A DNA stretch of 64,000 bases from Bolinopsis microptera. Its lineage: Eukaryota; Ctenophora; Tentaculata; Lobata; Bolinopsidae. The DNA lies in NCBI RefSeq assembly GCF_026151205.1, contig NC_087078.1, forward strand, positions 17,501,118 to 17,565,117. The letters are read 5' to 3'. Under the pieces are notes generated by a model, which had not been told where the DNA came from, did no database searches, and saw only the letters and a program-made list of their open reading frames with translations. Of this stretch, positions 57,322-64,000 are shown piece by piece. Position numbers and translations under genes: made by a program. Every line of letters starts with the position of its first letter. Positions within the stretch are counted from its first letter, which is position 1.

Positions 57322-58661
57322 TGTTAACGTGGTCTCAACTAGCGGAGTTTGTCAAACTGTTTCCAGCTGTTTTAAGTATCTTCAGACAGGTTTAGAGAAG
57401 GTTGCTTAAAACTGACTCCGATTCCGCCGCACTCAGGGTCCACACCCGTTCAGTCCTTTGACTCTTATATTATGAATATTAGATTTAGAATCAATTTTTA
57501 TAAATTGTTTTTGAATTATTCATTATACGAGTCAAAAATGAAAAGGAAGAAACGGATACCAAGCACCTTGAATTGAATGACTAAATTATATTGGAACTCC
57601 AATATCATTATCGGAAATAGAGGTAAATGATAATAACCCAAAAGTCTACGAACGAAACAGCGAAGATATGAAAGAAGGAGAGATGATAGGGAGAGGAAAA
57701 TGGATAAAATAAAATGGAGAAGGAGATGGAGAGGAGGAAGGAGAGGGAGAGGAGGAAGGAGAGGAAGAGGAGGAAGGAGAGGGAGAGGAAGAAGGAGAGG
57801 GAGAGGGTCTTGTGTTGGACAAAAATTAACACTTCATGATAAAATTAAATGATCAGCGTTAATTATGAATATCGTTCACTTCTTCGATGCGATAATATTA
57901 TTACTACTACTTTTTTGCAAGATGGATCATTAGGTGGATTAATGGCTTACATTATTTCGTACGCCCAAAACACAAAAATTATCACGTGACTTAAGCTTTT
58001 ACAGTTAAACAAAACAGTTGTACACACTAACCCAAACTGTTTTGAGGGTTTCGGCCGGACCCTAATCATATCCTTTTAACCACAGCCATAACCCTAAACA
58101 ATCGAAATTTCGTTTTACTAGCCTGTTCGGAATCAGCGTCCAAAATACATCACACTTTCATTATATTCATACCCTCGGAATTCAGATCAGGGCCTTTATT
58201 TCACAATAATTTAAAAAAGATTTGGGTGAGCAAAACTAAAAACAAAACTAAAAATTCAGCTGAATTAATGACAATCATTTCAACTGTCATTAATGCCGAT
58301 AAACATAATAATACGTGTCAACATTACACTATTAATATTATACGTGTCAATTTGAATTAGGTCTAATTAAAGCAACATCACGACTACTTCTCACCTCTAA
58401 TGAATTGTTCACAATGTTTTTAACATGTCACATGTTGTCATGGTCACCATTAATTTTAAGATTTTACTCTGCACTGGTTTATTTTGGGCCCTGATCCAAC
58501 AAAAACCATCACTATCAACAAAAATTATATTCATCATACCATGGTGATTATAAATATATGCATATTGTTCAACCGCAAAACTCACGTTTTAATAAAATGC
58601 ATTCTATCGTAACTATGTAATTGTTGAATGCGGTTAAGATCACGTGTAATTGAGAGTAATA
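57322..58661. other. No gene recognised; upstream region of the MFS gene
   Basis: Contains a GA-rich run at 57670-57810 (GGAGAGGAGGAAGGA type), AT-rich spacer and short dispersed-repeat fragments near 58030-58160 with AACCCTAA words. The MFS promoter should be at the low end. Confidence 0.45.
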
Positions 58662-60033
58662 CCTTATTGGACCTTATTTGAACGGACATTATGTGAACGG
58701 ACATAATGTTGAACTTGAACGGACATTAAAATGAACGCTCGAAGGAGTTCAAAACCATTATGCATTAAAAATACGAATTTATTCATTTTTTTCCAAATTT
58801 TAACAGGGGGGTCCAACTACATTTTTGTACACTAATTTAGCGTACATTTGGCAAAAATCTGATGGCCATGTACATTAATGGTCATAAAAAAATGTACAAA
58901 AAATCGGAAATCCCTGGAAACCAGGGACAAAAGGATTTCGCGATTATTTTGGCCAAAAATCGCGATACCGCGATTTTTAACAGACTATACATTAAACTAT
59001 ACATAAAACTTGTCGCAAATAATGGGAAAATCGCGATTCCGGTACATGCCGCGATTTCCTTTTGTCCCTGCTGGAAACGGAACAGGAAAAACAGGAAAAA
59101 ACATATTTTGTACATTTTTGTACATTTTTGTACATGTACATTTGGCAAAAATCTGGTGGCCAAACAGGAAAAAACATATTTTGTACATTTTTGTACATAT
59201 TTGTACATGTATATTTGGCAAAAATCTGGTGGCCATGTACAAAAATTTGGCCCCCCCCCCCCCCCCCCCCCCCCCCCTTAACAAATAATTTTTATTTATC
59301 AATTTTTCATACACTTACAGCATGAGCGAGTAAGAAAAGCAGTCGTTAGGCATTAAAAAATGTCAAATGCTGTACAGATAAGGTATGAACTATGAAGGTA
59401 CGTCGGCCATATCCCTCGGAAGGTATATCCCGGTTTTCGAATTCTATATCATCGAGATGGTTGGCATATGGTATTGGTATGGTACTGGTAGAACTAGAAG
59501 GTATCGTCGTTGACATGAACCATGTAGGGCTAGGTAGCCTAGCCCTGTGCCAAGTGGGGGGCTAGAGATAAAGCTCAAGTTGTACCTCAGGCATTCTAGT
59601 AGTAGTATCTCCGGTAGAGCAGTTGATGTCGTTTATCTTTCATTACCCGGTACAACTACGAGTTGGATAAACAACTGTAAGAGATCTAGAAGATGTGGAG
59701 GTAGATTGATAGTAACTCCGAAGAAATGAACGAGGAACCGTAGATCAAGAAAGTGCAAAAGTGCCATAATATGATATTTAGAATATTTAAATTTGAAATA
59801 ACTTGTTTTTATAGATCCAATGATATTGATATAGTTTAGTCCGATGATAGAAATTTAAATTAACTGAAATTATAAAGTTGTCATATCCTGGACAAAAAGT
59901 TCGCAGTGGAATAATTTTTGATAAAATTCAACGGACTTTAAACGGACGGACATTATTTGAACGGACATCAAAATGAACGTTAGGGTCTCCAGCGTTCAAT
60001 TAATGTCCGTTCAAATAATTAGGTCCGATAAGG
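58662..60033. mobile_element. 1.37-kb non-autonomous DNA transposon with TIRs and subterminal repeats
   Basis: The left end reads CCTTATTGGACCTTATTTGA and the right end, inverted, reads CCTTATCGGACCTAATTATT; both continue into GAACGGACATTA. Several GAACGGACAT units lie within about 100 bp of each end (58679-58735 and 59935-60015), like the subterminal binding repeats of some DNA transposons. The interior has no transposase. It holds a nested repeat with TTTTTGTACATTT and GGCAAAAATCTGGTGGCC units, partly tandem, and a C-run at about 59251-59277. No clear target duplication was found. Confidence 0.75.
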
Positions 60034-60357
60034 CAGTCTGTCCAGTGCCTTTCCTCGGCCAACATACCCTCATACCCTGCCAATTCAAATGTTCTCGAGA
60101 GGAGCTGCGGTATTTTGGTACACCGAAACGTTCAGTCATAGCACGAGGAGTGCGAAAAGCTTCAACAATGTAGTAGAGTAGTTAGCGCACCCAGACAAAT
60201 ACCGATTGTATTAGTTACAAAAACCAGTCCTGATCCAAATATATAGTATAAACCAGTTTATTTCGCTACATTAAAAACTGTTATACCGTCTTAAGACAAC
60301 GTACAATTGTATTATACCGTCTTATGATTTCACAAGAACAGTACACTCTCCCGGTCG

Positions 60358-60414
60358 TTTAGTTTTACCAGTTAGGGCACTAACTGAGTTAGTGCCCTAA
60401 CTGGTAAAACTAAA
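60358..60414. repeat. Perfect 27-bp inverted repeat with 3-nt loop
   Basis: Bases 60358-60384 are the exact complement of 60388-60414, with loop TGA. The stem includes TTACCAGTTAGGGCACTAAC. A transcript from either strand would fold into a flawless 27-bp hairpin. No element ends or coding sequence are recognised around it. Confidence 0.9.
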
Positions 60415-60534
60415 CTAGCCTAACACACTATAGTAGCTAATGTTAACCCTTGAAGTTGAAGCAAAGGAAGAAGTTCGCGTTTGATCATGTGACCACTGCC
60501 AGACAGCATTATATCCCATAACTCCATAAGATAA

Positions 60535-60931
60535 TGGGAGGGAGGGATGGAGGGAGGGAGGGAGGGAGGGAGGGAGGGAGGGAGGGAAGGAGGGAGGGAA
60601 GGAAGGAAAGAAGGAGAGAAGGAGGGAAGGAGGGAAGGAGGGAAGGAGGGAAGGAGGGAAGGAGGGAAGGAGGGAACGAGGGAACGAGGGAAGGAGGGAA
60701 GGAGGGAAGGAGGGAAGGAGGGAAGGAGGGAAGGAGGGAAGGAGGGAAGGAGGGAAGGAGGGGATGAGGGAAGGAGGGAAGGAGGGAAGGAGGGGAGGAG
60801 GGAAGGAGGGAAGGAGGGAAGGAGGGAAGGAGGAAGGAGGGAAGGAGGGAAGGAGGGAAGGAGGGAAGGAGGGAAGAAGGGAAGGAGGGACGGAGGGACG
60901 GAGGGAAGGAGGAAAGGAGCGAAGGAGGGAA
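60535..60931 (+). repeat. GGGA/GGAAGGA microsatellite, about 400 bp
   Basis: A nearly pure purine tract of GGGA then GGGAAGGA units with sparse variants (GACG, GGGATGAG, GAACG). The long open frames in it are repeat artefacts. Confidence 0.95.
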
Positions 60932-61486
60932 GTTCAAATTAATAAAATTTTGATAAATTTACAAGATTTACAAGTTATTCTGGATTGAAATACGAGTTTC
61001 AGAAGTATAAATTACAAATATAATAATATCAAACCCTCATCATCCAAACTGAATCCATATAAATTTAAATTAAATCAATTACCTTATCTATAACGCAACC
61101 TTGGGTGGAGTTGTGAATCATACGGGCATGATCGAATTCATTCAAATTTAATCTTCGACATACTTATTAGCCTCACGTTACTCACGTTGCTAAATTTAAA
61201 AACAGTTTAATTAATGAACCAGCGAATTCTAATTACTATAAATCTTCAATCAAAAAATGAACAAAATTATGAATATAAAATGTTATTTTTATTTCAGCAA
61301 CCATTTCGACCTTTTTCTTGAATGCTCGGTGTGAAAGTTGCGAAATCTGATTATGTAAAAATTCTGCACAAAAAGGGCTCATGTGTCGTTAGCCGGGCTA
61401 GTTTTAATTATCAAAATTATCTTATCACATAAAAATTCCAAGATTTGCAGTTAATTACCAGTGTCTGTTCACATAACTGACTTTAC
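60932..61486. other. No gene recognised
   Basis: AT-rich spacer after the purine microsatellite. It may contain further 3' exons or UTR of the ankyrin-repeat gene on the minus strand, but none was identified. Confidence 0.4.
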
Positions 61487-63496
61487 CGGTGAGCCTTGTT
61501 TTGGTCTTCATGTCCACATACAGGTTAAAAGATGCTGCTTTGGATACAAGGAAGTGAAGTGGACAGTTCCCCTTGCTGTCTTGACTGCAAAGGTCTGCTC
61601 CAAACTTTATCAAAACCCTCATACACTTCTCCTGGAAAAGATTGGTCTTATTTTTTACTTATCATTTTAACAATAAAATTACCAAGTTAACAGTAATTAT
61701 AACTGATGAAAATTAGTATATTGAGGGTCTCAATGATATTCAATAAAGCCTGGATCTAAAAAGGTGCTATATTCGTCCATTCTAAGGAAAGGAGGGAGTA
61801 GCCTTTGTCTGATAAGAAATGTTGGGAAAGTCTCACGTGACTCATCTAACCTATCATTTTGATAGGTTAGATGGGTAGCCATATTTTATAAAAAGGAGTT
61901 ATGGGTGACTTGATTCTAGAGAAAAATTTAAAAGAATTGACCGTTTAAAATATTTCATTGAGTGAGATGATGTGATATTTGTACGAATGATAATCATGCG
62001 ACGTGGGAACATGCTATTTTTAATTTGTTGCCATTTATATTGATTGCTGCAGTTAAGCGACACTAAGGGAGCTGTAATGCTGTAATGGTGGTTTGATGAT
62101 TGAATCAGACGGGCGACACTCTAACTTAAAATGAACGACGATATTATACGATATATCACATCATTTTGATTTTTATTTATAACTTTAAAATATTCAGAAA
62201 GTGGATATTAAAGAATTGATATATTTCTCAAGAATTGACAGATTAAACTGATTAACTAAGTAAGAACTAACGTGTAATCGTGAGACTGCTATGTGAAGAG
62301 GTGTTTGCCCCTCACCGTTGGTCAGACTGGGCTTCATTCTGTTGTGAAGTAACAATTCTAACATCTCTTCATCTCCTGAAGAGGACAGACTGTTCTACAC
62401 TTCTATAATAACAATAATGATAATGTTTGGAGAAACAAATTGTTTGGAGAAACAAATTTTAACTCTAGCTGTCTTGATCTGTACTGATCACCATTTTAGG
62501 ATGACTTGATTTCTTTTAGGGGTTTTGAATATTTTAATGGTGTAAACAGTTTCTTAATTAATAATGTTTTTTTTAAAAACATCAACAATCTATACTATGA
62601 AACTCTTAAGAAGGTGTAAAATAAAAAGTCGCACCATTAAAAGCGGCGATGTGAAGTAAGGAGACATCTCTAGAATTATCATCCTCTAACCGTGGACCAA
62701 ACCCAAGGATAAGTTCTGTCAGGTCGAGGTTTGAGTTTCTGACTGCAGTGTAGAGCAAACTTTCCCCTGAAGTAACTGATTCAACTATCAGGAAATTTTA
62801 AACAGGACATTTTGAAATTAAATTTACCAAAATGCATAATTTGCATATTAAACTAGGAATTTCAACATCGACTATTATTCCAATTTCTACTTCAAATTGA
62901 TCAATCAATTTCTTGAAGTTGATCTATTACAGGGACACTCAAAATATGTCAATTTTACCAAAGTGCTGCTATGATAATACTCCACCTGGTTCAAAGTTAA
63001 CATCACAATCAAAACAGTTTAGGGAAGTAAAAAAGATAAGAATAAAAGAGTTGTTTTATCTTACCACTCTGGTTAGTCTGATTCACATCAGCCCCGTTTA
63101 GAAGCAGAAGATGTGACATGTCAAGTACTCCATTACTCACAAACAGCTGAACTGGAGTAACTCCTTTCACGTTAGGACAATCTAGATCTGCTGCGTGCTC
63201 CATCAGCTTCAAGATCATGTCTTTCTGGCGGAGAAGGAATTGTCACATTAACAGAGGTTTATAAAATGTACTATAATTGATTGCCATTAATTAACAGGTC
63301 AGTAAAAATCGAGAAAAGCTTACCAGAATGCTGCTCTTATCGGTGTTATCTTTGTGGTAGATATAGAGATTAGAAGCTGTGAAGAGTGAAGTTTCTCTGA
63401 AGTAGTTTCTGACAGAAAGGTCTACACCAAGCTCACAGAGGAAATCCAGCATGGCCAGGTTACTGTTGTTAATAGTCCACAACAGTGCTGTTCTAC
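61487..63496 (-). CDS. Ankyrin-repeat protein, internal exons of a larger gene (partial)
   Basis: Five exons on the minus strand, in transcription order: 63324-63496 (RTALLWTINNSNLAMLDFLC, then LGVDLSVRNYF), 63065-63224 (GVTPVQLFVSNGVLDMSHLL), about 62646-62775 (ESLLYTAVRNSNLDLTELIL and LLHIAAFNG), about 62272-62389 (MLELLLHNRMKPSLTNGEG then QTPLHIAVSRLH) and 61487-61631 (MRVLIKFGADLCSQDSKGNC then PLHFLVSK). Each carries one or two ankyrin units recognisable by TPLH and LLxxGAD. Ankyrin stacks bind partner proteins; the partner and other domains are unknown. The phase between the third and fourth exons was not resolved, so an exon may be missing. First and last exons were not found; the gene probably extends past 63496 towards the window end. 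Confidence 0.8.
61843..61873. repeat. Perfect 14-bp inverted repeat, 3-nt loop
   Basis: Arms 61843-61856 (CATCTAACCTATCA) and 61860-61873 are exact complements around TTT. It lies between two exons of the ankyrin gene. Confidence 0.85.
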
Positions 63497-64000
63497 CTAC
63501 AGGGGTGTATCACGTGTAAGTCACGTGTAAGTCATTCTTAAATCACGTGTTGCCACATTAATTCTTGCCCAGAATAATCTTCAAATTGTAATTATATATC
63601 AAGAGGTAATAATTGGAGGTTTGAACACCTGCTCCATATTAGCTAGGTCCTCGTGTTTTCCCTATTTTTATACTGAAATCAGGCCACTTAGATCCGATTA
63701 GTTAAAGGACCAGTTAACTGAAAAATTTGTAGTCTCCAATTTGGCTAAGATTTAAATCAGTTGTGTCAAACCGGTAAAGAATCGTATCGCCGAAAGAACC
63801 AACTCTCTAGCGTACGTGTAACGCGTGTTATTGCAATAATAAGCTGTGGCCTCGTGACGTCATAAAGTCCCTCAGTGCGCGCTGGCATAGCGTAATAAGT
63901 TGCAAATGTTTATCGTTGTCAATAAAACACCTGTAACTCACTCAAATTTTAGAATTATGACTATTTCCCTAGTTCTCCAAAATCCTTATAGTTTTGGCTA
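63497..64000. other. No exon recognised at the window edge
   Basis: Probably intron or 5' region of the ankyrin gene. CACGTGTAAGT is repeated in tandem near 63511-63531. Nothing else is supported. Confidence 0.4.

Noticed and set aside
58862-59325. Overlapping frames of 90-140 residues with Cys/Phe-rich repeats
   Set aside because: They come from TTTTTGTACATTT tandem units and a C-run inside the non-autonomous transposon.
60509-60988. Pro/Ser/Phe or Gly/Arg/Glu frames of 70-140 residues
   Set aside because: Products of the GGGAAGGA microsatellite.

Overview
The window is nuclear DNA from an invertebrate animal. It is AT-rich and its genes carry GT-AG introns. It contains intact and dead retrotransposons, many MITE-like elements, long simple-sequence satellites and short TTAGGG runs. 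The first 660 bases hold a decayed repeat-associated protein of a type I associate with cnidarian, sponge and mollusc genomes. An aquatic non-bilaterian or lophotrochozoan fits, but I cannot name the species. Gene models are by eye, from homology and splice sites; frame was checked by summing exon lengths where stated.

Layout. 0-9.1 kb is transposon territory: a dead repeat-associated protein, then a two-ORF CR1-type LINE on the minus strand (PHD/SGNH ORF1; PHD/endonuclease/RT ORF2) whose frames are open. 11.7-17.7 kb is a 10-exon quiescin sulfhydryl oxidase (QSOX) gene. 18-25 kb holds a 5'-truncated Penelope-like element, a foldback insertion with target-site duplications, several MITEs and a perfect 106-bp direct repeat. 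25-31 kb has a 7TM receptor-like gene (minus), an orphan 3' exon (plus) and a duplicated four-TM protein with a Pro-rich repeat tail. 32.6-36.6 kb is a pyrimidine-rich satellite whose two ends are inverted copies of each other.

36.7-43.1 kb is a compact housekeeping cluster, all on the plus strand: NOB1 (ribosome maturation nuclease), DPY30 (H3K4 methyltransferase subunit) and EXOSC1/CSL4 (RNA exosome cap). A four-EF-hand gene lies on the opposite strand inside EXOSC1 intron 2. 43.8-49.8 kb encodes a Gly/Pro-rich structural protein of about 2,000 residues (collagen-like G-X-Y, GGP arrays, [11 protein letters not shown] repeats, double-Cys arrays), with one reading-frame break near its N-terminus.

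49.9-64 kb holds a 366-bp tandem repeat, a second 7TM receptor with a decayed partial copy beside it, an MFS transporter with a frame break in its central loop, a 1.37-kb non-autonomous DNA transposon, a GGGAAGGA microsatellite and an ankyrin-repeat gene cut by the window end.

The genes do not form one pathway. NOB1 and EXOSC1 both act in RNA processing and sit head-to-tail with short gaps. All five plus-strand genes with a placed start have an acceptor-like AG 2-11 nt before the ATG, which could mean 5'-UTR introns or spliced-leader trans-splicing.
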